From Rugamonas fusca (GTDB lineage: Bacteria; Pseudomonadota; Gammaproteobacteria; Burkholderiales; Burkholderiaceae_D), in NCBI RefSeq assembly GCF_014042365.1, contig NZ_JACEZS010000014.1:1-64000 (forward strand): 64,000 nt of DNA, given 5' to 3'. Positions 1-10,296 of the stretch are shown in pieces. The notes under the pieces were generated by a model. The model saw only the letters and a program-made list of their open reading frames with translations, had not been told where the DNA came from and did not search any database. The position numbers and the translations under genes are program-made. Each line of letters begins with the position of its first letter. Positions within the stretch are counted from its first letter, which is position 1.

Positions 1-789
1 GCTCACCGGCCCGGGGGCGGGCGCGGGTGGCGCCGCCACCGGCGGGGCGGCCGCGGGCACGGCGATCCGTACCGGCGGCGCGGCCAGCGCCACGGGCGCG
101 GCGGCCGGCAGGGCGGGCACGGTCGCGATCGACTGGCTGGCGCGCAGTTTCAGTTCCAGCACCTGGGGCGCTAGCTGCACCAGCTCCATGCGCGACGGCG
201 CCACCTCGGTGGCGGGCGCGGTGACGGCTGGCGTCGCGCCCGGGGCCGCAGCGGCCGCGGGCGCGGACACGGGCGTGGCGGTCGCCAGCGCGCTGGCCGG
301 CGCGCCAGCGCGGGCCGCCGTTTGCGCCTGCACCAGGTTGTAGTAGGCGCGCCCGTTCGGCTCGAGCGCCACGGCCCGCTGCAAGGTGGCGATGGCGGCC
401 GGGTAGTCGCCCATCAGGTAGTACACATAACCGAGGTTGTTGAGCGGCTGGGCCTCGCCGGGGTAGTCCGCCACCAGGCGTTGCAAGGCGTCGCGCGCGT
501 CGGCCAGCCGGCCCTGCTGGGCGTCGATGGCGGCCACGGCGTTGCGGGCGTCGAGCTGGCCCGCGTCCAGCGCCAGCGACTGGGCGTAGGCCCCCAGCGC
601 CAGGCTCAGCTGGCCGCGCTCCTGGTGGTATTTGCCCAGCCGGTACCAGCTGGCCGCGCTCTGTTCCGTGCTTTGGCTGACCCGCTGCACGCCTTGCACC
701 TGCAGGGACTGGCGCACGGCGGGGCTGCCGCAGGCGCTCAGCATGGCGGCGCCGGCCACGGCGACGACGATCGGTTTCAAGTTCGGCAT
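1..789 (-). CDS. tadD: TadD-like TPR lipoprotein, cut by the window edge
   Basis: The first 263 codons are visible and the stop lies outside the window. The N-terminus is a lipoprotein signal with lipobox LSAC (Cys20), so the protein is probably outer-membrane anchored. Residues about 45-150 hold TPR-like helices, including NNLGYVYYLMGDYPAAIATL and a repeat ending in AVALEPNGRAYYNL. An Ala/Pro-rich low-complexity stretch follows to the edge. It is the last visible gene of the Tad operon, 23 nt after tadC. In known Tad systems TadD is a TPR lipoprotein assisting secretin or pilus assembly; that role is inferred from position and domain. The low-complexity tail is longer than a plain TPR pilotin needs. 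Confidence 0.75.
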   Translation of the reverse strand, partial: MPNLKPIVVAVAGAAMLSACGSPAVRQSLQVQGVQRVSQSTEQSAASWYRLGKYHQERGQLSLALGAYAQSLALDAGQLDARNAVAAIDAQQGRLADARDALQRLVADYPGEAQPLNNLGYVYYLMGDYPAAIATLQRAVALEPNGRAYYNLVQAQTAARAGAPASALATATPVSAPAAAAAPGATPAVTAPATEVAPSRMELVQLAPQVLELKLRASQSIATVPALPAAAPVALAAPPVRIAVPAAAPPVAAPPAPAPGPVS

Positions 790-812
790 GATGTGCTCCT
801 TACGTGATTGGG

Positions 813-1766
813 TTAGCCACCGCTGATGCCAGGCAACAGCACGCGGTAGATCTGGATGAACGCCGGCCCCATCAGCACCACCAGCAGCGAGGGGAAGATG
901 AAGAAGATCAGCGGGAACAGCAGTTTCAGGGCGATCTTGGCCGCCATTTCCTCGGCCCGCTGGCGGCGCTTGGTGCGCAGCTGTTCCGACTGGATACGCA
1001 GCGAGTCGGCCACGCTGGTGCCGAAGCGCTCGGCCTGGATCAGCATGGCCACCAGCGCGTCCACGTCCTCCACCCCGGTGCGCAGGGCCAGGTTGCGCAG
1101 CGCCCGTTCCTTGGTGTTGCCGGCCCGCAGTTCCAGCGTGACGAGGTTCAGTTCGTCGGCCAGCAAGGGGCTTTTCAGGCCGATCTCGTTGGCCACCCGG
1201 CCCAGCGCCGCGTCCATGCCCAGCCCGGCTTCGACGCACACGGTCATCAGGTCCAGCGCGTCGGGGAAGCTGTTGAAGATGTCGCGCTGGCGGGTCTGGA
1301 TGCGCTGGGCCAGCAGCAGATTGGGCAGGTAATAGCCGAAGGCGGCCGCCACCAGCAGCCACATCAGCAGCACGTTGCCGCTGTAGTGGGTGCGCGAGGC
1401 GCTCAGCGCGATGTAGGTGAGGAAGGGCAGGCTGATGGCCAGGCCCGTCTTGGCGCCGAAGAACAGGGTGGGCGCGTTCGGGTTGCGCAGCCCGGCCGTC
1501 ATGAAGCGGGTGCGCAGCGCCGATTTCTCCCAGTCGCCCTCGGGCACGGACAGCTTGGCCAGCGGCCCGGTGAGCTTGAGGAAGCGGGTCAGCCACGGGC
1601 CTTGTTCGCGTGCGGCCCGCCCCGCGCTGGTGGTCTGCTCGGTGCTGCCCAGTTGTTCCAGGCGCTGCTGGACGGGGTCGGTGGCGAAGCGGTTCAGCAG
1701 CAGCAGGGCGGCACCGAACACGACGATGAACAGCAGCAGCAGCAGGCCGATTTGGGCGATGGTCAT
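813..1766 (-). CDS. tadC: TadC, type II secretion F-family inner-membrane platform protein
   Basis: This 317-aa polytopic protein has an N-terminal transmembrane helix (residues about 5-25), central hydrophobic segments, and a C-terminal pair around LLFPLIFFIFPSLLVVLMG. The motif FPDALDLMTVCVEAGLGMDA is typical of the T2SSF/GspF domain. ATG start. It follows tadB by 16 nt. With TadB it is expected to form the inner-membrane platform on which the TadA ATPase drives Flp pilus polymerisation. Family assignment is secure from motif and position; the C label rather than B rests on gene order. Confidence 0.9.
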   Translation of the reverse strand: MTIAQIGLLLLLFIVVFGAALLLLNRFATDPVQQRLEQLGSTEQTTSAGRAAREQGPWLTRFLKLTGPLAKLSVPEGDWEKSALRTRFMTAGLRNPNAPTLFFGAKTGLAISLPFLTYIALSASRTHYSGNVLLMWLLVAAAFGYYLPNLLLAQRIQTRQRDIFNSFPDALDLMTVCVEAGLGMDAALGRVANEIGLKSPLLADELNLVTLELRAGNTKERALRNLALRTGVEDVDALVAMLIQAERFGTSVADSLRIQSEQLRTKRRQRAEEMAAKIALKLLFPLIFFIFPSLLVVLMGPAFIQIYRVLLPGISGG

Positions 1767-1782
1767 GGTGGACTCCTCCTGC

Positions 1783-2760
1783 TCAGACGCGGATGTGGAT
1801 GATGCGGCGCATGACGTACACGCCCACGGCCATCAGCACGGCGGCGGCGCCCAGCATCTTGCGCCCGCCCGGATCGGTGTACAGCACGGCCAGGAACTGC
1901 GGGCTGGTCATGTGGATCACGGCCGCCGCCGCGAACGGCAGCAGGCCCAGCACCCAGGCCGACATCTTGCCCTCGGCCGACAGCACGCGCACCTGGCCCA
2001 GCAGCTTCATGCGGGCCCGGATGATGGCGGCGATGTTGTCGAGCAGCTCGGCCAGGTTGCCGCCCGTCTCGCGCTGGATGGTCACGGCGATCACGAAGTA
2101 GCGCAAGTCCGTGCTGGGCACGCGGGTGGCCAGGTTGAGCAGCGCATCCTGCATCGAGATGCCGAAATTGACTTCGTCGAACGCGGCCGAAAATTCGCTG
2201 GCCAACGGTTCGCGCATCTCCTCGCCCACCATGGCCAGCGCCGTGGGAAAGGCGTGGCCGGCCCGCACGGCGCGCCCGATCAAGTCCAGCGCGTCGGGCA
2301 ATTGTTCCTCGATGCGGGCCAGCCGCTGGTCCTTGGCGCGCAGCGCCCACAGCAGCGGCAGGCAGGCGCCGGCCACGGCCAGCGGCAGCGCCAGCAGCCA
2401 GGGCAGGCCGAACCAGAAGGCCGCGAACAGGGCCACGCAAAAGCACAAGGCCTGCATGCCCAGCAGTTCGGCCACGCTCCAGGGCAGGCCGCTTTGCTCG
2501 AGCAGCCGGTCCACCTGGTGGATGCGGGGCAGCCCCAGCAGCACCCGTTGCAGGCCGGGCGACTCGCTCAACAGGCGCTGCTTGATCATGGAGTTGCTTT
2601 GCTGGCCCAGGTGGGCGCCGGCCGACATGGTGCGCAGCCGGCGCGCCACCCGTTCCGCCTCCGGCCCCTTGGTGGCGTTCCAGGCCAGGTATAGCGCTTC
2701 GATGCCCAGCACCACGGCCACGAAGATCAGGGTGCCGAAGATGTAGTAGAGAGTGTCCAT
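1783..2760 (-). CDS. tadB: TadB, type II secretion F-family inner-membrane platform protein
   Basis: The 325-aa protein begins at [13 protein letters not shown], only 5 nt after the tadA stop. A longer in-frame extension to 2838 overlaps tadA and is not used. It carries the T2SSF motif [20 protein letters not shown] and hydrophobic segments near residues 5-25, 115-155 and the C-terminus. It is the partner of TadC in the pilus platform. The tight junction with tadA suggests coupled translation of the motor and its platform. Confidence 0.9.
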   Translation of the reverse strand: MDTLYYIFGTLIFVAVVLGIEALYLAWNATKGPEAERVARRLRTMSAGAHLGQQSNSMIKQRLLSESPGLQRVLLGLPRIHQVDRLLEQSGLPWSVAELLGMQALCFCVALFAAFWFGLPWLLALPLAVAGACLPLLWALRAKDQRLARIEEQLPDALDLIGRAVRAGHAFPTALAMVGEEMREPLASEFSAAFDEVNFGISMQDALLNLATRVPSTDLRYFVIAVTIQRETGGNLAELLDNIAAIIRARMKLLGQVRVLSAEGKMSAWVLGLLPFAAAAVIHMTSPQFLAVLYTDPGGRKMLGAAAVLMAVGVYVMRRIIHIRV

Positions 2761-2765
2761 GATGG

Positions 2766-4139
<1,374 letters not shown>

Positions 4140-4177
4140 GATGATGCTCCTGGTGAAAGTTCAGTCGGTGCGCGCCA

Positions 4178-5332
4178 TCAGGCCCGCTTCAGTATCTTGG
4201 ACAGCCAGCCGCGCGTCTCCTCGCCCGGTTCGCCGGCCAGCGTGCGGGCCAGCTCCTGCAAGGCCCGGGACACGGGACTGGTCTTGGCCAGCTGCAAGAT
4301 GGGCACGCCCTGGTTGACGGAAGCGGCCGCCGCCTCGTAGTGGTTGGGCACGGTCTTGAACATGCGCGTGCCGAACGCGTCCTCGCAGTCGGACAGGCGG
4401 ATCTCGCCGCCGGGCGCGTAGCGGTTCACGATCAGGTGGATCTTGTCCTTGCGGTAGTCGAGCGAGCGGAACACGCCCAGCAGCCGCTTGCCGTCGCGGA
4501 TGTAGGGCAGGGTCAGCTGCAGGATGGGGAAGATCATGTCGGCCTGGTCGAGCGCGCGCACGGACACGGCGTCCAGGCTGCGGCCGATGTCGAGCAGCAC
4601 GAAGTCATAGTGCTGGCGGGCCAGCTGCAGCAGCTGGCTGATGTGCTCAGGCTTGACGTCGTTGGCGTGGGCCGGGTCTTCCGGCGCGGCCAGCACGCCA
4701 TAGTTGGGCGACACCTGCACCATGCTGGCGGCCAGGAAGGACGGGTCGAGCCGGTGGATCTGCTGGGCCACCTGGGCCAGCGTGGCCGGCGGCTTGTGGT
4801 CCGACACGAACAGCGAGGCGTCGCCGAACTGCAGGTTGAGGTCGAACAGGGCCACCTTCTTGTTTTCCTGGGTGGCCAGCGCGTAGCCCAGGTTGGTGGC
4901 GATGAAGGTGGCGCCGCTGCCGCCCTTGCACGAGATGAAGGCCAGCACCTTGCCCAGCGGGCGCACGCGGTTCTGCAGTTTTTCCTCGATGCGGCGCACG
5001 GCCGGCAGCAGTTGCTCGGGGTCGGCCGGGCTGGGCAGCACTTCGCGCACGCCGCTGCGCATGGCTTGCATCAGGAATTCCGGATCTTGCTGCTGGCAGA
5101 TGACGATCACGGCCAGGGTCGGGTAGCCGGTGCTGATGCGTTCGAGCTGGTCCAGGTCGGCCTCGTCGAGGGTGGGCTGGTCCAGCAGCAGCAGCTGGCT
5201 GTCGATCGGTTCCTGCAGGCGCTGCAATTTGCCCAGGATGGCGTCGATTTCGTCGGCGCCGTTGCGCTCGCGCAGCAGGCGCGACAGTTCCAGCAGTTGC
5301 TTCTCGGTTCTGGAAACGACGGTGATTTTCAC
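4178..5332 (-). CDS. tadZ: TadZ/CpaE-like pilus localisation protein with degenerate Walker A
   Basis: The 384-aa protein has an N-terminal receiver-like domain (about 1-110) and a MinD/ParA-like domain (about 127-365). The start is GTG with a strong AGGAG five bases upstream. The deviant Walker A reads CKGGSGATF (residues 135-143): the lysine-threonine pair normal in MinD (GKT/S) is replaced by Ala-Thr, leaving only the signature lysine Lys136. FVLLDIGRSLD is in the Walker B position, and the usual DxP aspartate-proline is not kept. In known systems TadZ/CpaE marks the site of pilus assembly at the pole. Degenerate ATPase motifs are seen in other TadZ proteins. Confidence 0.88.
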   Translation of the reverse strand: MKITVVSRTEKQLLELSRLLRERNGADEIDAILGKLQRLQEPIDSQLLLLDQPTLDEADLDQLERISTGYPTLAVIVICQQQDPEFLMQAMRSGVREVLPSPADPEQLLPAVRRIEEKLQNRVRPLGKVLAFISCKGGSGATFIATNLGYALATQENKKVALFDLNLQFGDASLFVSDHKPPATLAQVAQQIHRLDPSFLAASMVQVSPNYGVLAAPEDPAHANDVKPEHISQLLQLARQHYDFVLLDIGRSLDAVSVRALDQADMIFPILQLTLPYIRDGKRLLGVFRSLDYRKDKIHLIVNRYAPGGEIRLSDCEDAFGTRMFKTVPNHYEAAAASVNQGVPILQLAKTSPVSRALQELARTLAGEPGEETRGWLSKILKRA

Positions 5333-5366
5333 GATGACTCCTGTCTATGGGTAAGCGGTAGGGCGT

Positions 5367-5828
5367 TCAGTTGCACATGGGGTTGGGGCTGCCGCCGACC
5401 GTGCTGAGCATGCTCTCGCGCGGCAGCGTGGTCGACAGGGCCGGCAGCGACAGCGCCAGCGGCACGCCCGGAATATAGGTGGCGATGGACACGCCGCTGT
5501 TGATCGAGACCGTCACGTAGCGGCAGGTCTCGACCGTGCAGCCGCCGGGCGTGTAGCTGACCGTGATGGCGCTGGTGGGCAGCACGTCGAGCATGGCGTG
5601 CATCTTGGTCTTGATGGCGCTGGCGTTGAGGTCGCACACGGCGGCGATGCGGGCCCCGAGCCGGGTCGCTTCGGTGGCCGTGTTCCAGTAGAACAGCATG
5701 CGGCCCATTTCCATCATGCCCACCAGCAGCATCAGGAACACGGTCGAGACGATGGCAAATTCCAGCGCCGTGGCGCCACCTTGCCGGGCGCGGCGGGCCA
5801 GGGCCGGGAGCGGGAGCACGGTTTTCAT
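5367..5828 (-). CDS. TadE/TadF-like minor pseudopilin
   Basis: This 153-aa protein starts at MKTVLPLPALARRARQ. The N-terminal prepilin-like motif is GGATALEF, with glycine before the cut and glutamate at +5, followed by one transmembrane helix (AIVSTVFLMLLVGMMEMG) and a periplasmic domain with cysteine pairs (GGCTVETC). This is the TadE-like architecture. Its ATG overlaps the TGA of the upstream pseudopilin by 4 nt (ATGA), so the two are translationally coupled. A priming role in the pilus is inferred from the family. Whether it matches TadE or TadF cannot be told from sequence. Confidence 0.85.
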   Translation of the reverse strand: MKTVLPLPALARRARQGGATALEFAIVSTVFLMLLVGMMEMGRMLFYWNTATEATRLGARIAAVCDLNASAIKTKMHAMLDVLPTSAITVSYTPGGCTVETCRYVTVSINSGVSIATYIPGVPLALSLPALSTTLPRESMLSTVGGSPNPMCN

Positions 5829-6277
5829 AGGATTTGCCGCATGGTGGTGCTGATGTTGTTGAAGGTCACGCTGGGGGCGATGAAAGGCACCAGCGAGGTG
5901 AACGGGTAGCCGCTGATGGTCACGGTGACCAGGTTGATCACGCCGCTGCCGGTGGCCTGGTTCTGGTGGGTGGACGGGCAGCTGACGCTGTCGCACACGG
6001 TGACCATGGCCGTCGTCAAGCCCGGCGCCAGCACGCTGCCGGTGCAGTCGCCGTTGCCGTACACGGCCAGGCACTTGGCCGTGGCCAGGTCGGTGGCGTC
6101 GCCCGGACCCTGCTCGGACAGGAAGCGGGCCGCATCCCGGCTGGCCTTGGCCAGCGTGTTGTACTGGTAGATGGCGCGCCCGTACTCGGTGGTGCCGAAG
6201 GTCAGCACCAGCAGCGGGATGATCAGGAACGCCAGTTCCACGCTGGCCACGCCCCCTTGTTTGCGGAACCATCTCAT
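5825..6277 (-). CDS. tadE: TadE-like minor pseudopilin
   Basis: This 150-aa protein starts at MRWFRKQGGVASVELAF. A prepilin-type site (G before V-A-S-V-E, glutamate at +5) leads into a single transmembrane helix (LIIPLLVLTFGTTEYGRAIY), then a periplasmic domain with several cysteines (KCLAVYGNGDC, VCDSVSCP). Long in-frame extensions upstream lie inside tadG and were rejected. It follows tadG by 11 nt and overlaps the next gene by ATGA. TadV is expected to process it and it may sit at the pilus base or tip. Confidence 0.87.
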   Translation of the reverse strand: MRWFRKQGGVASVELAFLIIPLLVLTFGTTEYGRAIYQYNTLAKASRDAARFLSEQGPGDATDLATAKCLAVYGNGDCTGSVLAPGLTTAMVTVCDSVSCPSTHQNQATGSGVINLVTVTISGYPFTSLVPFIAPSVTFNNISTTMRQIL

Positions 6278-6288
6278 GTCGCGTTCTC

Positions 6289-7557
6289 CTATTGCACCAG
6301 GGCCGGCACCAGCGGACCTTCGGCGGCGGGGCCGCCGACCGAGCCGGAGCTGGCGCAAGGGCTGGTGAGGTCGGTCGATTTGCCCAGGTATTCGAGGTAG
6401 GTCTCGGGATCGGACTTGCCCATCGGCGCCAGCATCAGCACGCAGGCATAGCCCAGGATGGGCACCTGCTGGGAACTGCTGCCGCCGGCCCAGGCCGCGC
6501 AATCGACCACCGGCGCCGTGACCAGGCGGCGGTCGGCGCCGGAGGTGGTCAGCTGGGCCGAGGTCGCCACCGTGACGCCCCCCATGTTGACGGTGCCGCC
6601 GGTGCTGGCATTGCCTTGCCATGCCTTGTGCTGGGTGCGCGCGGTCTGGAAGTTCGGCTCGCTGCCGCTGCTGCCCGAGTAGGCGTTGAATTTGGCGGGC
6701 CAGTTGGTGGGCGTGTAGGCATAGCCGGTGAAGTCGGGCGCGGCGGTGGCGATGGAATCGCTGCCCTTGTAGAGGCCAAAGCGGGTGTTCCAGGCCGTGT
6801 CCAGGCTGGTGATGTTGCCCTGTTCCCCCACCTGGACCGGCGGCGCCGGCACGCTGCACACCCCGGTGCCCTTGAGCAGGTCGGCCAGTTCGCTGGCGCC
6901 GCCGCCGGGCGGGGTGAAGTCGACCCAGTCGAAGCTGCCCGTGGCCGACGAACTGAGCTTGCTGGTCACCCACTGGCCCACGGTCAGGCCGGCGAACGGG
7001 TCGCTGGAGGGGCCGGGGATCTTGCACAGGCCGATGGGAATGGCGCAGTTGGTGGCGGCCCGCGACAGGGTGGCGACGGCGGAGGCGGCCACGCTCTGGC
7101 CGCCCACGCCCAGCACTTCCATGAACCAGGGCAGGATGCCGCTCTGGTGGGTGGTGCACATCACGTACTTGGAAGCGGGGTCGGCGCCGGCCGCGCGCGA
7201 CAGGTAGGATGAGGCTGGCGCGTAGGTGGTGCTGAAGGTGATGTCGGACGCCGACAGCTGGGCGTTGCCCACGGCCGTGCCCTGGAAGTCGAGGAAGTTG
7301 CGCTGGCCCACGGTCAGCCCGCTGTTTTCCGCGTTGAGCAGGAACGACGCGGCGCAGGGGCCGGCGGCCGGATCGCAGGTCAGTTCGCGCGAGGCGGCCA
7401 GGGCGCAGGCGTCGGCCGCGTTCTGCAGTTCCGTCTTGTGCAGGTACAGGCGGCCGCCGTCCAGCGCCAGGCCGGCGAAACCGATCAGGATGGGCAGCGC
7501 GATGGCGGCGATGATGGCCACCGTGCCGCGCTGGCTGGTCCGTTTTGGGATACGCAT
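6289..7557 (-). CDS. tadG: TadG-like pilus assembly protein
   Basis: This 422-aa protein has an N-terminal pseudopilin-like helix (QRGTVAIIAAIALPILIGFA) followed by LALDGGRLYLHKTELQNAAD, the hallmark N-terminus of TadG and related TadE/G-like proteins. The rest is a Ser/Thr/Ala-rich periplasmic domain with many cysteines. The prepilin glycine is present but +5 is Ile, not Glu. It lies 20 nt after the small lipoprotein gene and 11 nt before tadE. TadG is needed for pilus assembly in known loci, with no enzymatic role known. Confidence 0.82.
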   Translation of the reverse strand: MRIPKRTSQRGTVAIIAAIALPILIGFAGLALDGGRLYLHKTELQNAADACALAASRELTCDPAAGPCAASFLLNAENSGLTVGQRNFLDFQGTAVGNAQLSASDITFSTTYAPASSYLSRAAGADPASKYVMCTTHQSGILPWFMEVLGVGGQSVAASAVATLSRAATNCAIPIGLCKIPGPSSDPFAGLTVGQWVTSKLSSSATGSFDWVDFTPPGGGASELADLLKGTGVCSVPAPPVQVGEQGNITSLDTAWNTRFGLYKGSDSIATAAPDFTGYAYTPTNWPAKFNAYSGSSGSEPNFQTARTQHKAWQGNASTGGTVNMGGVTVATSAQLTTSGADRRLVTAPVVDCAAWAGGSSSQQVPILGYACVLMLAPMGKSDPETYLEYLGKSTDLTSPCASSGSVGGPAAEGPLVPALVQ

Positions 7558-7577
7558 GATGGCCGCTCCGTGGCCGC

Positions 7578-7844
7578 CTATTTGCCCGTGCCCAGGCCGA
7601 TGGTGAAGGCCTGGGTCTGCGGTTCGGGGGCCCGGTAGGTCTTCTGGTACTGGTCATAGCCGCTCTTGGCGGCCTTGCCGTCCACGCCGACGCTGGGGTT
7701 GCCGGCCTGGCCCTGGGGGACGATGGTTTGCTGGGCTTGCAGCATGCGGTTGGCGTTGCCGAACTGGCTGTCCAGGTAGGGGGTGTTGGAGCCGCAAGCG
7801 CCCAACAACAGGGCGGCGCCGGCCGCGCACATCAGGGTTTTCAT
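7578..7844 (-). CDS. Small Tad-locus lipoprotein (88 aa)
   Basis: ATG start with an AGGAG ribosome site. The signal peptide ends in lipobox LGAC (Cys17), then a short hydrophilic chain of about 70 residues rich in Gln and Gly and ending LGTGK. It lies 10 nt after the secretin gene. In position and size it could stand in for RcpB or a pilotin lipoprotein, but I recognise no domain. An outer-membrane-anchored accessory to the secretin is inference from lipobox and neighbours only. Confidence 0.75.
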   Translation of the reverse strand: MKTLMCAAGAALLLGACGSNTPYLDSQFGNANRMLQAQQTIVPQGQAGNPSVGVDGKAAKSGYDQYQKTYRAPEPQTQAFTIGLGTGK

Positions 7845-7854
7845 GGTGGTTCTC

Positions 7855-9417
7855 CTATTTCACGTCAAAGCCGCCAGCCGCGGGGGCGGCCGGCTGGTGG
7901 GCCGGGCCGGGCTGGGCGGGCGGCTGGCCTTCGAGTTTGCCCTGCAGGAAGAATTCACCGCGGCTGGGCTGGATGTAGCCATCGGTGGGCAGCTTGTAGT
8001 CGGCCGGCAGCGGTTGCACCAGGCGCGGCGTGACGATGAACACCAGCTCGCTGCGGTCGGTCTGGAAGTCGCTCGAGCGGAACAGCGCGCCCAGCACGGG
8101 GATCTCGCCCAGGCCGGGGAAGGCCTTGATGCTGGTGGTGACGTTGTTCTTGATCAGGCCGCCGATGGCGAAGCTCTGGCCGTCGAACAGCTGCACCGTG
8201 GTGGTGGCGCGGCGCGTGGTGAACGAGGGCAGGATGGCCGTCGTGTTCACGCCGGTGGCCGTGATGCCCACCCCTTCCTTGTTCAGGTCCGACACTTCCG
8301 GCGCCACCTTGAGATTGATGCGCCCGCCGTCGAGCACGGTGGGCGTGAACTTGACGGCCACCCCGAATTCCTTCTCCTCCAGCGTGATGGTCTGGGTGGC
8401 GCCGTTGTTGTTCTGGGCCACCGGGATGAAGATCTTGCCGCCGGCCAGGAAGCTGGCCTCCTGGCCGCTGATGGCCATGATGGTGGGCTCGGCCAGCACC
8501 TTGACCAGGCCATCGCGTTTTTGCGCGTCCAGGCTGGCGAAGTTGCCGTTGCGGTTGTTGAACGCGTCGAGCTTGCCGGGATTGTTGCTGAGCATGTTCG
8601 ACAGCAGGGTGTAGGTCCAGCTGCCGGCCGTGCGGCTCATGCCCAGGCTGGCGCCGAGCTGGTCGACCAGGGTCTTGGACACTTCGGCCACCTTCACTTC
8701 CAGCATCACCTGCTGGGGCGCGGCGATCTTGAGCAGGTTGACCACCTTGGGCGAGGCGCCGGCGGCGCCGCTGTCGCCGCCGGCGGCACCGGCGCCGCCC
8801 GTGCCGCCGCCCGTCCCGGCCCCGGCGCGCGCGCCGCGCTGCACGTAGGCGGTGGCCAGCGCCATGGCCTGGTCAGCCCTGACCACGTCCGACACCGTGC
8901 CCGACAGGACCAGGGTGTCGGCCGCGGCCGTGATGTGCAAGTCCTTCTCGCCGGGCAGCAACTGCTGGTAGCGGGCCTGCAGGGCCGCCGTATCGACGCC
9001 CACGGACAGGTCGACGATGGTGGCGTCGCCCTGCTTGCTCCACAGGGTGAGGTTGGTCGAGCCGGGCGTCTTGCCCAGCATATAGACTTCGTCGGGCTTG
9101 AGCAGGATCACGTCGGCCACCCTGGCGTCGCCCACGGACAGCCGGCTGGCCGCGTAGGGCAAGTGCATCAGGGTGGACTTGCCTTCGGCCAGGTGGACTT
9201 CGGGCGCGATCTCGATGGTGGGCACATGGGCCGGCACGGCGGCGGGCGTGGTGGCAGGCTTGCCGGCCTTGGCTGCCCTGGCCGGCTTGGCCGGCTTGGC
9301 TGGCGCGGTCGCGGCAGCGGGTTCGGTGGCGGCATAGGTCGCGGTGGTCAACAGGCCGGCCAGCACCAGGCTCAGTGGCAGGGCGGTGCTGGTCTTGATG
9401 CAGCGTAGTGTCTTCAT
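7855..9417 (-). CDS. rcpA: Tad secretin (RcpA/CpaC family outer-membrane channel)
   Basis: The 520-aa protein has a signal peptide (about 1-28), an Ala/Lys/Pro-rich linker (33-62), an N-terminal secretin domain (about 67-135), a BON-like segment (about 140-195), a Gly/Ala-rich insert (about 200-230), and the secretin domain with VLAEPTIMAISGQEASFLAGG and the terminal VPVLG-type motif GEIPVLGALFRSSDFQ. It forms the outer-membrane pore for the Flp pilus. It lies between cpaB (21 nt upstream) and the lipoprotein (10 nt downstream). The glycine-rich insert between BON and secretin domains is unusually low in complexity. Confidence 0.93.
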   Translation of the reverse strand: MKTLRCIKTSTALPLSLVLAGLLTTATYAATEPAAATAPAKPAKPARAAKAGKPATTPAAVPAHVPTIEIAPEVHLAEGKSTLMHLPYAASRLSVGDARVADVILLKPDEVYMLGKTPGSTNLTLWSKQGDATIVDLSVGVDTAALQARYQQLLPGEKDLHITAAADTLVLSGTVSDVVRADQAMALATAYVQRGARAGAGTGGGTGGAGAAGGDSGAAGASPKVVNLLKIAAPQQVMLEVKVAEVSKTLVDQLGASLGMSRTAGSWTYTLLSNMLSNNPGKLDAFNNRNGNFASLDAQKRDGLVKVLAEPTIMAISGQEASFLAGGKIFIPVAQNNNGATQTITLEEKEFGVAVKFTPTVLDGGRINLKVAPEVSDLNKEGVGITATGVNTTAILPSFTTRRATTTVQLFDGQSFAIGGLIKNNVTTSIKAFPGLGEIPVLGALFRSSDFQTDRSELVFIVTPRLVQPLPADYKLPTDGYIQPSRGEFFLQGKLEGQPPAQPGPAHQPAAPAAGGFDVK

Positions 9418-9438
9418 GCTTAAGCTCCTGGGTTCGGC

Positions 9439-10296
9439 TTAAAATTGCTGGGTGCTGCGTTCCAGCCCCTTGATGATTTCCACCTGGTTGCCGGCCGGCG
9501 GGCGCACGGCCGCGATCCGCCGCGGCGCCGGCACCCGCGGCAGTGGCGCGGCGGCGGCCGCCGCCGGCTTGGTTTCCGGCGCCGGCGCCGTCCGGCCCAG
9601 CAGGGTGGATTTGGTGGCGCCGGTCGTCTCCACCGGCTTGGGATCGACCTGGTTGCGCAGCGCCAGCGACAACGTGCCCACGCTGCGCGCCAGGTCCAGT
9701 TTCTCGGCCTGTTCCGGCGTCACCTCCAGCGTGACGGCGTTGACCACCTTGGGCTTGGTGTCGTCGCGTCCCGCTTCCTGGGCGATGGCCAGCACCAGGA
9801 TGTGTTCGAGCACGATCTTGGAAATGCTGGGGTCCCTGACGCTGTTGCGGGCCCCTTCCTCCTGGGTGTTGACGAGGATGTCGACGTAGTTACCCGGCAG
9901 GGTGAAGCCGGCCACGCCCACCACGTCGTTCACGCGCACTGTGATGGCGCGCTTGCCCTCGGACACCACGGCCGACAGCCCGCCCTGGGTGCCGGGCGGC
10001 GCCAGCTTGCCTTCCATCAGCGGCTCGCCGCGCTGGATGGTGCTGCGGGTGACGCGCGCATCGAGCGCCTTGGGGTCGTTGAAGGAGCCCGGCGGGATGG
10101 CGTTGGCGGGCCAGTCCACCAGGCGCACCATCTCGGCGTTGATGCGTGAGCCGAGCGGGATGTCGACCAGGGCCACGGCCACCTTCTGGGTGTTGGCGGC
10201 CGACTGCTTGTTGATCCACTGGGCCGCCACCAGCACCGCGCCAAAGGCGAGGACGATGGCTACCAGCATCATGATCATGGCGCGTGTATTTCTCAT
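9439..10296 (-). CDS. cpaB: CpaB/RcpC Flp pilus assembly protein
   Basis: This 285-aa protein has an N-terminal membrane anchor (MIMMLVAIVLAFGAVLVAA), a SAF-like domain (about 38-105, VDIPLGSRINAEMVRLVDWP), and an RcpC/CpaB domain (about 115-225) with LPGNYVDILVN. The C-terminus is Ala/Pro/Arg-rich. It works in the periplasm with the secretin. Its ATG overlaps the stop of the upstream ATPase gene by 4 nt (ATGA), tying its translation to that ATPase. Confidence 0.92.
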   Translation of the reverse strand: MRNTRAMIMMLVAIVLAFGAVLVAAQWINKQSAANTQKVAVALVDIPLGSRINAEMVRLVDWPANAIPPGSFNDPKALDARVTRSTIQRGEPLMEGKLAPPGTQGGLSAVVSEGKRAITVRVNDVVGVAGFTLPGNYVDILVNTQEEGARNSVRDPSISKIVLEHILVLAIAQEAGRDDTKPKVVNAVTLEVTPEQAEKLDLARSVGTLSLALRNQVDPKPVETTGATKSTLLGRTAPAPETKPAAAAAAPLPRVPAPRRIAAVRPPAGNQVEIIKGLERSTQQF

